Positions 9,531-16,596 of a DNA stretch of 64,000 bases are shown piece after piece. The first letter of the stretch is position 1; each line of letters begins with the position of its first letter. The stretch is taken from contig NZ_AP025245.1 of assembly GCF_021655615.1 (NCBI RefSeq), forward strand, positions 868,001-932,000, in the 5' to 3' direction. Source of the DNA: Acidianus sp. HS-5. GTDB lineage: Archaea > Thermoproteota > Thermoprotei_A > Sulfolobales > Sulfolobaceae. The position numbers and the translations under genes were made by a program. Under the pieces are notes generated by a model, which was not told the origin of the DNA, did no database searches, and was given only the letters and a program-made list of their open reading frames with translations.

Positions 9531-9912
9531 TCTCTTCTACAAAATTACAAGCTAAATTATTACCCTGCTTGCACATTTCGAGTAAGTCTTCCTCATGGTT
9601 ATCCTTGATAATATTCCTCACTATAGAATGGAGAAGAAGCAGAGAGCTCTCTTTTAGAGGAATTTCAACTCTACCGAAATAGTATGTTGAGAGGTAACAA
9701 TTTATCTCATCTTTTTTAGAGTTAAATTCGTTACAGTGGTAAATCATTTCAGTTATGACTTGAGCAAGAAAAATCCTTTTTCCTACAAATTTCTCTATAT
9801 AATCCTCCATAATTCTCTTCTTAGTATTATCTTCGAAAGGTAGGGAAGAAATAACTAAAGACGCACAACCCCAATCGTTCCTGCACTTATTATATACTTC
9901 TTCCTCTATCAT
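9517..9912 (-). CDS. Hypothetical protein with paired cysteines
   Basis: 131 residues, helical, not recognised. It has six cysteines in three pairs (CRNDWGC near the N-terminus, CNEFNSKKDEINC in the middle, CKQGNNLAC near the C-terminus), which suggests disulfides or metal binding. It lies 43 bases downstream of a tiny ribbon-helix-helix gene on the same strand, a layout like antitoxin then toxin. No toxin fold is recognisable, so this is only a hypothesis. Confidence 0.55.
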   Translation of the reverse strand: MIEEEVYNKCRNDWGCASLVISSLPFEDNTKKRIMEDYIEKFVGKRIFLAQVITEMIYHCNEFNSKKDEINCYLSTYYFGRVEIPLKESSLLLLHSIVRNIIKDNHEEDLLEMCKQGNNLACNFVEEISLI

Positions 9913-9955
9913 AATTAAAAGTAAAAATTGATGGTATGATTTTTAACTCTTTCTG

Positions 9956-10120
9956 CTATATATTACCCTCTTCCTTACTTTTCTCTTTATAAAATTCTAT
10001 TAAGAATTCTATGACGGAATTTATTGTCACTTGCCTTTTTCCTCCTCTCTTATCCTGTAATTCGCTGGCAAGTTTTAGTAACTCCTCCTTTACGTCCTCT
10101 GAAACCTTTAAGATTGCCAT
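9956..10120 (-). CDS. Small ribbon-helix-helix (CopG/VapB-like) protein
   Basis: A 54-residue reading frame from ATG 10120 to TAG at 9956-9958. It begins with a strand (MAILKVSEDVKEELLKLAS), then a helix, then a second helix (VTINSVIEFLIEFYKEK), as in RHH DNA-binding antitoxins and repressors. A basic insertion (DKRGGKRQ) separates the helices. Two perfect inverted repeats lie upstream and could be its operators. It is the likely regulator or antitoxin partner of the downstream 131-residue gene. Confidence 0.6.
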   Translation of the reverse strand: MAILKVSEDVKEELLKLASELQDKRGGKRQVTINSVIEFLIEFYKEKSKEEGNI

Positions 10121-10181
10121 AAATATTAAAAGGAAATGCTAAAATAAAATTCTTTACCAACCACACAGATGCCTATCATCG

Positions 10182-10203
10182 TGGTAATATCGTCGGATTA
10201 CCA
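10182..10203. promoter_or_regulatory. Perfect inverted repeat upstream of RHH gene
   Basis: TGGTAAT and ATTACCA form a perfect 7-bp inverted repeat with an 8-base spacer, 62-83 bases upstream of the RHH start. A symmetric site of this size is typical of an RHH operator. Function is inferred from position only. Confidence 0.35.
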
Positions 10204-10243
10204 TAATCTAGTCACTTTATATTTTAATATCAATAATACTTTT

Positions 10244-10273
10244 ACGATTAAATATGTTTTAAATGATAATCGT
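10244..10273. promoter_or_regulatory. Inverted repeat ACGATTA/TAATCGT in AT-rich spacer
   Basis: A perfect 7-bp inverted repeat with a 16-base spacer inside an AT-rich stretch between the RHH gene and the provirus remnant. The stretch 10121-10407 has no convincing gene. It holds this repeat, the one at 10182-10203, and probable promoter elements for the zinc-finger gene. Confidence 0.3.
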
Positions 10274-10407
10274 ATAAATATATTGTAGAAAGATTAAAAA
10301 GCTTTAAAATCAATATGTTAAATTGAATTACAATTTTTATGGAGAATAGAGCTAATAGTTGCGTTAAGCAAAGCACTCTGTAGATAAATGTTTACCACGT
10401 TGAGAAG

Positions 10408-10796
10408 ATGGGTAAGCCTATTGATAAAAATCAAGAGACAAAAAAGAGGAGGAAGTCAAGGACATTAAGCTTCACCGTAAGCGAAGAAGAAATACAGAAG
10501 TATCATGCTCTTACAACAGAGCAAAAGAGAGTAATTAAAGCCGTAGTTAAGTTGTTAATCTATAATCCTCAGTTATTAGATAAACCGGAGTACCTTTATA
10601 ATTTATTAACCAAGAAGGCAATCTCACCTTATGTCTGCCCACTTTGTTTAACTCCTTTCAGTTCATCAATAAGCCTTGAAATCCACCTACGCTATGCAGA
10701 GCTACAAATGAATGCCCTATCTGCCACAAGAAGTTTACGTCAGTTGATGCGACGCTTGATCATGTCTGTAAGAAGCACGGGATCTGCGTATCCTAG
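10408..10796 (+). pseudogene. Frameshifted two-finger C2H2 zinc-finger protein (viral type)
   Basis: A basic N-terminus (KKRRKSRTLSFTVSEEEIQ) and a helical middle lead to a first finger YVCPLCLTPF with ISLEIH. The frame is then lost. In the frame starting near 10704 a second finger appears, NECPICHKKFTSVDATLDHV followed by KKHGICVS and TAG at 10794-10796. A single indel near 10695-10705 separates the two. Fuselloviruses and Sulfolobus plasmids carry such tandem C2H2 regulators. The uninterrupted first frame runs on to 10836 but encodes nonsense after the shift. Confidence 0.7.
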
Positions 10797-10832
10797 CCAT
10801 TTTAAAAGTCATTCGTTTTTCCTTCTTTCAAC

Positions 10833-11719
10833 ATGAGGAAGTCTCTACGTCTTCTAGGGTTAGCGTTCTTAGCAGTATTCCTAATATCCGCAAGCCAAGT
10901 AGGGGCAAACAAGGTAGTTTGTAGTTATACGCCAAATTGAGCCGGAGTAATATATTCAGCCGAATATAAAATTCTTCTTTGTTGTCAATATGCACCAATT
11001 ATATATGCTTAGAGTTGATTTATATCGGTAACCTTAGCTTAGGTTATGTTAAAGATTCGTCCAGATATGACGCTGTATCTATATGGGTTGCATTAGGCCC
11101 TTGTATGGCATGCAATGATAATACGGCACGTTATTTTACACAAGCAGGATATACGATAGGCTTTACGGATTTTAATGGCATCTCCATATTCACGATAGGA
11201 GCTTTCTTATGTGCGTATAAAGGTTCCTGTACATCTGTTTATTCAGTAAAGGTTCCTGTTGCAAGTGGTATATATGTTCAGGGCAAAATTACATATCTTA
11301 ACGTCTTCCTAGAACACCTCAACGGTAAAGTCCTTGCATAATTCTAGGTGTTCTTCAGTAACGGTACTGTGTGGTGCAAGAAGATATGCAAATGCTGGAT
11401 ATACGGGAGCAGTGACGCGTATTCTGCATATTCAATTGTTGAAGCACCTTCATACAATGGAGTTTACATTGAATTACCAATAATTAGAGGTGGTATGATT
11501 AGCTTCCAGTTCACGTATTGTGTGTGCGGTAATCAATATGCAGGACCCGGCACACAGAACTGTTTCTGTACTATAGCAAATGTTATATCCCTATCTGAAA
11601 GGACATCGTGCAATAAGGCAACGGTATTCCTATGCAACGGTTGGCAAAGGAAATGTAGCGGTTGGGAATATTTATACCTCTTTAAATATCCCTGCGGTAT
11701 ATCAACCTATGGACTTTAG
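10833..11719 (+). pseudogene. Broken cysteine-rich secreted/virion protein gene
   Basis: Starts at ATG 10833 with a classic signal sequence (MRKSLRLLGLAFLAVFLISA), then an in-frame TGA at 10938. The same frame continues as AGVIYSAEYKILLCCQYAP to about 11009. A -1 shift leads into an open segment rich in Cys, Tyr and Ser (ALGPCMACNDNTARYF, GAFLCAYKGSC). This stops at TAA 11339 and TAG 11345 and continues in the same frame to TAG at about 11719 (KKICKCWIY, YCVCGNQYAGPGTQNCFC). It matches one decayed gene. By content and position it may correspond to the large fusellovirus fibre or structural protein; that is inference. Confidence 0.55.
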
Positions 11720-11759
11720 AGATAGTTAAATTTTTTATCAAAATTTTTGTAGACTTTCT

Positions 11760-12005
11760 ATGCAACCTTATAATGAGTCAACTAATTCAACTGCTATAGC
11801 TTTAGCGGAAGAGCAACTCCAAAGAGAGCTTAGTCAACTTTGTAATGGATATTGCACACCTATACATTCGTTGCCTGAACCTTGGTATATTCAGTATCTT
11901 CCGGAAATTATAGCGTTAAGCGTTGTTACAGTTTCGCCATTCTTATACTTCCTGTTTAAGAGAATAAGAATGTACATTATGCTAAAGAGGATGTTCCGCA
12001 GTTAA
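11760..12005 (+). CDS. Small membrane protein of provirus remnant
   Basis: 81 residues, intact. A polar N-terminus with N-glycosylation-like NES/NST triplets and a CNGYC pair is followed by one hydrophobic helix (YLPEIIALSVVTVSPFLYFL) and a basic tail (KRIRMYIMLKRMFRS), so type I topology is likely. It sits directly after the broken secreted-protein gene, as small membrane-protein genes do in fuselloviruses. It is the only element gene apart from int(N) without a visible break, though it may not be expressed. Confidence 0.5.
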   Translation: MQPYNESTNSTAIALAEEQLQRELSQLCNGYCTPIHSLPEPWYIQYLPEIIALSVVTVSPFLYFLFKRIRMYIMLKRMFRS

Positions 12006-12446
12006 GTTCTCACTTACTGAGGCCCCTTATGAAGTCAAACTCTTTTGCCTCTTAATAAAGTGGAGTCTACTCTTTCTGATTCTTTTAGGTCTGTCCTTCT
12101 TCTCATACTTAGGTTATGCTAACACCCTGCAACTACTCCTAGATCCGACGTCAGCCCTAACAGTTACGTCCCATACAGCGAGACCATCAAAGTGTAGGAT
12201 TGTATAGAAACACCAATAACGAAGGACGGTTGTACGCTCAGTTCTGCAACTTGGTTAAACAGTGTAGCAGCCTGTTGCACTACAGACTTGAAGGTACTCT
12301 GTAACGCAGAGTATACGAATAACAACGGCACACTCACTCTTTCGGCAGCGGCGGTTGCCCTTAATGTAACTTTCTGGATAAAGTGTGGAGAAAGTTGTCA
12401 CCATACTTACGGAGGTAAGGAGCAATACTATCCTTTACTGTGGTAG
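12001..12446 (+). pseudogene. Broken virus-type gene with membrane helix and cysteines
   Basis: One frame from about 12001 encodes FSLTEAPYEVKLFCLLIKWS and a hydrophobic helix LLFLILLGLSFFSYLGYA without a recognisable start codon. Around 12144 the coding signal moves by -1 into SDVSPNSYVPYSETIKV, hits TAG at 12195, and continues in frame as DCIETPITKDGCTLSSATW and SVAACCTTDLKVLCNAEYTN up to TAG 12444-12446. The pieces read as one ancestral anchored protein with a cysteine-containing ectodomain. I assign it to the provirus by position. Confidence 0.5.
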
Positions 12447-12452
12447 ACATAG

Positions 12453-12644
12453 CTGGAAGTTCATGGACTGAAGGACAGAGCAAAGAAAGATATGGTGAAG
12501 CAGTTTACGCAATATTAAGTACCAAAAGTGGTAAAGCACTACGACGTAATGGAAAGGGCTTGGTTTATACACTATTCAGACGCTGAGGATAAGTTAAAAC
12601 GCATAAGTGCTTTGCAAATTATTAACTTAGAGAATACAGAATAA
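12453..12644 (+). pseudogene. Interrupted helical gene fragment of provirus
   Basis: In one frame the sequence encodes LEVHGLKDRAKKDMVKQFTQ, a TAA stop at 12516-12518, then VPKVVKHYDVMERAWFIHYS and DAEDKLKRISALQIINLENTE to TAA at 12642-12644. A single stop splits an otherwise open helical, charged product of about 63 codons. An in-frame ATG at 12492 could start a nine-residue peptide only. Family not recognised. Confidence 0.4.
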
Positions 12645-12900
12645 GATAAGGAAAGATAAGTTCTAGAGGGATGCGGTTAGCCATTACTACTTAATTACGT
12701 TGTAGTATTAGAAGAACTTGACGCAATTAAGGATAGCCTTAAAAGGGTTCTATCAGAGCTTTAAGGAGTACTTAGCTAGGATTGATAAGTAATACCTATT
12801 GATAGTATTATTACCGAGGAATCTTTGCCATCTTCTTTCAACTCAACACTTTCCCGCACATTGTACGCAATTTGTAGTCTCTCATGAAAAATAAGGAGTT
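12645..12900. other. Gene-free remnant between provirus fragments
   Basis: No convincing gene. One short plus-strand stretch just before 12765 (VVVLEELDAIKDSLKRVLSE) reads like the C-terminal end of a small helical protein, probably another viral leftover. The last 20 bases (AAAATAAGGAGTT) provide a purine-rich leader before the integrase ATG at 12901. Confidence 0.35.
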
Positions 12901-13161
12901 ATGACACGTGAAATTATACGTACGGACAACTTCTCTATACGTGAGAATAAGGGGAAGTATTACACCTACTATATTGACAGATCTATGCCTAAGTTAAGGT
13001 ACATTTACGTTGATACCTTAGAGAGGATAATAGAAAGTTACATTAAAGTAGGGGGATGCGCTCCCACAATGCGGGGAGCGGGATTTGAACCCGCGAGGGC
13101 CTACGCCAGCGGAGCCTCAGTCCGCCCCCTTGGTCCTAGCTCGGGCATCCCCGCACTTTAA
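12901..13161 (+). pseudogene. SSV-type integrase N-terminal fragment, int(N)
   Basis: An 86-codon frame. Residues 1-50 match the N-terminal segment of SSV1-type tyrosine integrases in pattern (TDNFSIRENKGKYYTYYIDR, then LERIIESYIKV). From 13070 the frame reads through the antisense of the tRNA-Leu gene, where AGFEPARAY corresponds to the T-arm sequence, as in SSV integrases (PPGFEPG). The catalytic tyrosine-recombinase domain, int(C), is absent from the window. So this is the right border of an integrated element and cannot make an active enzyme. Confidence 0.8.
13070..13154 (-). tRNA. tRNA-Leu (anticodon GAG)
   Basis: 85 bases on the minus strand. Acceptor GCGGGGA pairs with TCCCCGC, discriminator A at 13070, no encoded CCA. 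The anticodon stem GCGGA/TCCGC encloses loop CTGAGGC, anticodon GAG. A 13-base variable arm (TGGCGTAGGCCTC) marks it as class II. T-arm GCGGG-TTCAAAT-CCCGC is perfect. No intron. It is predicted to read CUC and CUU. The 3' half served as the chromosomal attachment site of the provirus; the gene was kept intact by the integration. Confidence 0.95.
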
Positions 13162-13249
13162 AATATTTTGTAAAAAACTAAAAACGTTTTCGATTCAGTA
13201 TGTGTATAACTTTTTAAGGGAAGAACTATAAGTAAATATTTGATCAGGG

Positions 13250-14351
13250 ATGAGTCTTTGACAAATATGTCTTAAGTAAGCAGGAATTGAAAGTTTTATT
13301 AAAAGAGTTAAAGAAGTGGTCTGCCCCAGCTACGGTCTTACTTTCCTTATATATTCCTCCAGGAAGACCTGTAGCTGACGTTCTAAATAACTTGCGACAA
13401 GAAGCGTCAATTTCTCAAAACATTAAACTGAAGAGAACTAGAGACGCTGTAGAATCTGCAATAAGTGCTGCAATAGATAGGCTTACTTCTATCCCGAAAG
13501 TTCCCGATAACGGACTTGTTTTGCTGTGTGGAGAAAATTTCGATAATGAAGAGTTCAAGTGCTACATGTTCTCTCCTCCAGAAAAAGTTACAGTTTACTT
13601 CTATAGAACAGATAAGTACTTCCACCTAGAGTTCCTAGAAGACATGGTTGAGGAGAACGAAGTCTATGGTCTGATAATAGTTGAGAGGGATACTGCAACT
13701 ATAGGCATGCTGAGAGGCACTAGAATAGAAGACCTTGAAGAGATCGAAGGTTACGTACCAGGAAAGCACATGATGGGAGGACAGTCTCAGAGAAGAATCG
13801 ATAGGATAATAGAAGAGCTGTACCACGACTTCTTAAAGGAAGTAGGAGAGAAAGTTAATAGTTACTTCTTACCTTATCTCGAGGAGAAGAAGCTTAAAGG
13901 TATACTTCTGGGAGGTCCGGGTTATGCTAAGGAAGACTTCTATGAGGGAGACTACATGGAGTACAGACTTAAGAATCTTGTACTGGAGCCTTTAATAGAC
14001 GTAGGAGATCAGGGAGAAGCGGGTCTAAGAGAGATGGTAATGAAGGCAAAAGACGTTTTAAAGAACCAGAAGTACGTAGAGGTCGAGAATTTACTGGATG
14101 AAATAAAATTCCACTTAGCTAAGGATGACGGTTTAATAGTTTATGGTAAGGATGAGATAAAGAAAGCAATGGACATGGGAGCTTTAGATTCTCTCATAGT
14201 CCACGAGGATTACGAGGAGGATTCTCTGACTAAGGAGGCTGAGAAGTTCGGAACTAAAGTTTACGTAATAAACGATGAAGTTCCAGAAGCTGAATGGATA
14301 AAGAAAACTTTTGGGGGAAGTATAGGAAAGCTCAGATTTAGAATAGAGTAA
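13250..14351 (+). CDS. prf1: Peptide chain release factor aRF1, with apparent +1 frameshift at codon 4
   Basis: Omnipotent archaeal class-1 release factor. The N-domain has IPPG and NIKLK (the NIKS stop-decoding loop, here Leu at the Ser place). The M-domain has the peptidyl-hydrolysis motif GGQ in KHMMGGQSQRR, and the C-domain ends in AEWIKKTF. The ATG at 13250 encodes Met-Ser-Leu and then TGA. Skipping T13259 puts Asp-Lys-Tyr-Val-Leu-Ser-Lys-Gln-Glu in frame with the rest and gives about 366 residues, close to family length. Without the shift, the first canonical start is TTG 13287, which removes part of helix 1. The junction is CTT TGA C, the prfB frameshift heptamer. It could instead be a one-base sequencing error. 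Confidence 0.9.
13256..13262 (+). promoter_or_regulatory. Candidate programmed +1 frameshift site CTT TGA C
   Basis: Codon 3 (CTT) followed by in-frame TGA and C. Slippage of peptidyl-tRNA-Leu from CTT to TTT would place GAC (Asp) in the A site and continue the aRF1 frame. This is identical to the bacterial RF2 shift heptamer. AGGG precedes the ATG immediately (13246-13249), but no Shine-Dalgarno-like stimulator at the E. coli three-base spacing is seen. Confidence 0.5.
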
Positions 14352-14984
14352 TCAGATTATTTTTCTCCTTCTCATTTCTTCAATGATTTTTTCCACAGGT
14401 ATTGGAGGATCTACGCCATAGCTTTCCTTGAAAGCATCCTTCAATTTGTTGAGATCTGTAGTCTTAACCTCGTCCATTACTTTCTTTAATAGGTTAATCT
14501 CATCTTCCCAATAATTCCAAGGATACATGAACCATGTCCAGTCTGTTATTATGTCTGCATAAAAGTTAGGAACGTATTTTGAGCCTTTAATGTATTGCAG
14601 AGTTGAGGTCTTTATTTCTCCTGCATTAAAGTTTTCCTTAACGTGCTTTTCAGCTAAGATGAGACTGTCCCCGGTATCAGTTATATCATCAATAATTAGG
14701 ACTTTTTTACCTTGCAGGTCAACTTTATAAGGATACTTTATCTTTGCCTCTGGAGTGTGAGAGGCTGTTACTATCCAATGTTCTACCTTAAGTGAGAGGA
14801 CATCGTAAATCCCCATTGCGTCTGCTAAAAGCCTTGCTGGGACTAATCCTCCTCTAGCGATAGCGATTAACACGTCCGGATTAAAATTTTCCTTCTTTAA
14901 AATGTCTGCGAGCTTAAAGGAGAGGTCTACTACTTCTTCCCATTTAACTACCTTCACGGGAATTTTAGGCAATATTATTCCCAT
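14352..14984 (-). CDS. Purine phosphoribosyltransferase
   Basis: 210 residues. VLIAIARGGLVPARLLADA supplies the PPi loop, and VLIIDDITDTGDSLILAEKH is the PRPP-binding motif of type I phosphoribosyltransferases. WTWFMYPWNYWEDE downstream resembles the purine-specific segment of xanthine/guanine or hypoxanthine enzymes. It would salvage purine bases to nucleotides. It is convergent with aRF1 (ends abut) and divergent from the methylthioadenosine phosphorylase gene, whose adenine product fits a purine-salvage neighbourhood. The exact base is unknown. Confidence 0.82.
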   Translation of the reverse strand: MGIILPKIPVKVVKWEEVVDLSFKLADILKKENFNPDVLIAIARGGLVPARLLADAMGIYDVLSLKVEHWIVTASHTPEAKIKYPYKVDLQGKKVLIIDDITDTGDSLILAEKHVKENFNAGEIKTSTLQYIKGSKYVPNFYADIITDWTWFMYPWNYWEDEINLLKKVMDEVKTTDLNKLKDAFKESYGVDPPIPVEKIIEEMRRRKII

Positions 14985-15053
14985 ACCTTTTTTGCCTAAT
15001 ACTTAATCAAATTTTTGGTTTTGATTTATAAGGCAGTTAAATGAGAATTCTAT

Positions 15054-15863
15054 ATGCTCGAATACGAAAAGGTCCCGATCGCAATAATAGGTGGTTCTGG
15101 GCTTTACGACCCTAAGATTTTTTCTGAAAGCAAAGAAATAAAAGTGTATACTCCTTATGGCGATACTAGCGATTTAATAACTATTGGTACTGTAGAAGGT
15201 AAGAAAGTAGCGTTTTTACCTAGACACGGAAGAAGGCACAGGATTCCTCCACATAAGATTAACTATAGGGCAAATATATGGGCATTGCACGAGTTAGGAG
15301 TTAAATGGGTAATTTCAGTTTCTGCAGTAGGAAGCTTAAGGATGGATTATAAACCAGGCGACTTCGTTGTCCCTGACCAATTTATAGATATGACAAAAAA
15401 GAGGGAGTACACTTTCTTTGACGGTCCAGTAGTTGCACACGTTTCAATGGCCGATCCTTTCTGTAATCACTTGAGGAAAATAATTATTTCTGCAGCAAAG
15501 GATTTGAAAATTACTACACACGAGAGCGGAACATATATATGCATTGAAGGACCTAGATTTTCTACAAGGGCTGAAAGCAGGGTATGGAAGGAGACATTTA
15601 AAGCTGATGTAATAGGAATGACCTTAGTTCCAGAAGTTAATCTTGCGTGTGAAATGCAAATGTGTTACGCTACTATTGCTACAATAACAGATTACGATGT
15701 CTTTGCTGAAGTTCCAGTAACTGCTGAGGAAGTAACGAGAGTTATGAACGAAAATACAGAAAATTCGAGGAAACTTTTATACGAAGTTATTAAGAGAATT
15801 CCTGATAAGCCGGACGAAAGAGAGTGTTCGTGTTGCAACTCCTTAAAAACCGCATTAGTGTAA
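15054..15863 (+). CDS. mtnP: S-methyl-5'-thioadenosine phosphorylase
   Basis: 269 residues. AIIGGSGLYDP at the N-terminus, FLPRHGRRHRIPPHKINYRA (phosphate and ribose site), CIEGPRFSTRAESR and IGMTLVPEVNLACE are the motifs of MTA phosphorylase. ITDYDVFAE supplies the purine-site Asp. The C-terminus has a CSCC cluster like the disulfide-stabilised hyperthermophile enzymes. It cleaves methylthioadenosine from polyamine synthesis to adenine and methylthioribose-1-phosphate. The next gene overlaps its 3' end by up to 40 bases. Confidence 0.92.
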   Translation: MLEYEKVPIAIIGGSGLYDPKIFSESKEIKVYTPYGDTSDLITIGTVEGKKVAFLPRHGRRHRIPPHKINYRANIWALHELGVKWVISVSAVGSLRMDYKPGDFVVPDQFIDMTKKREYTFFDGPVVAHVSMADPFCNHLRKIIISAAKDLKITTHESGTYICIEGPRFSTRAESRVWKETFKADVIGMTLVPEVNLACEMQMCYATIATITDYDVFAEVPVTAEEVTRVMNENTENSRKLLYEVIKRIPDKPDERECSCCNSLKTALV

Positions 15864-16591
15864 AATCAATAAATCTTCCGAAAGATTTTTCAGTAATAGC
15901 TTACGGTAAGGGGATGGAACTTCCTGCATACTCTCTGGAAAGGAGTATAATAAACCTTGAAGGAAGAATAGTAAAAACTGTTCCAATTCACGAGCTTACT
16001 CTTATGGAGGATACTTATGCAGAGCCGGGTAAAATAATTCTCTTTATCAATGATCAGAACGAGAGTAGGGAAGTTTTAGATAATACTTGGGCGTTAAATT
16101 TAGAAGGTTATCTTTTTTCATGTGGCGAAATTAAAGCTAAGGGCAAGGTAGGAGTATTTAAGTTTAATCAAGATCTTTGTGAGATTAACTTATCTCTATC
16201 AATACTCTATACTGAGGCTTCCTTGATTAAAGGAGTTAGGGGGAATAGAATTCTCCAAGACATGGATTTCTCAGATATTGATGATTTCGTAGCAGAAAAG
16301 AGCAAGGACATTGACCTTTCCTTGATGGATATTGTTCTTTCTCCTATTCTTCTACCTTCTAGATATTTTGTAGAGAAAAATCTAAATAAAGATGTTAAAG
16401 ATTATTATAGTGTGAATTTCTTGAATGATGCCAATATTATTTACACTGGTGTTGATTCAATTCCTATGAGAAGAATTTCTTTTGAACTGAGGAAGAAAGG
16501 TAAGAAAGTTAAGGAAGTATTGCTTGATGTTGAACCGCTCTTAGCACCTATTTATTTAAGTTTAATGACATATTATATGATGGAAGGCTGA
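15824..16591 (+). CDS. Conserved hypothetical protein
   Basis: Up to 255 residues. GTG 15824 overlaps the upstream gene by 40 bases; TTG 15833 (QLLKNRISVK) is an equally plausible start. It is mixed alpha/beta with no motif I recognise. Regions such as YAEPGKIILFINDQN and LNDANIIYTGVDSIPMRR could belong to a sugar-isomerase-like or Rossmann-like fold, but this is only an impression. Being translated between methylthioadenosine phosphorylase and a prenyl synthase, it is probably co-transcribed with both. Confidence 0.6.
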   Translation: MFVLQLLKNRISVKSINLPKDFSVIAYGKGMELPAYSLERSIINLEGRIVKTVPIHELTLMEDTYAEPGKIILFINDQNESREVLDNTWALNLEGYLFSCGEIKAKGKVGVFKFNQDLCEINLSLSILYTEASLIKGVRGNRILQDMDFSDIDDFVAEKSKDIDLSLMDIVLSPILLPSRYFVEKNLNKDVKDYYSVNFLNDANIIYTGVDSIPMRRISFELRKKGKKVKEVLLDVEPLLAPIYLSLMTYYMMEG

Positions 16592-16596
16592 GAACA

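Larger units (their letters stand above)
10408..13161 (+). mobile_element. Decayed fusellovirus (SSV-like) provirus remnant
   Basis: A 2.75-kb block, all on the plus strand, made of broken reading frames: a two-finger C2H2 protein, a cysteine-rich secreted protein, a small membrane protein, a second cysteine-containing structural-type gene, a helical fragment and the N-terminal part of an SSV-type integrase that runs into the tRNA-Leu gene. SSV integrases carry the attachment site within the int gene, so integration splits int and leaves int(N) overlapping the tRNA 3' half, exactly the arrangement seen. No int(C) and no second tRNA 3'-half copy are present to the left, so the left part of the element is lost. 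Coding density and frame integrity drop sharply relative to flanking DNA. Confidence 0.75.

Noticed and set aside
10160..10205. C/D-box sRNA on the minus strand near GATGATA
   Set aside because: The box is out of register with RTGATGA and no D box lies at guide distance.
10979..11719. Two open frames as separate intact genes
   Set aside because: They share one frame, are separated only by TAA and TAG six bases apart, and continue the same cysteine-rich pattern; better read as one broken gene.
13287..14351. aRF1 starting simply at TTG 13287
   Set aside because: Leaves twelve codons of well-formed N-terminal sequence and a matching ATG-Ser-Leu unexplained. Kept as an alternative, not the main call.
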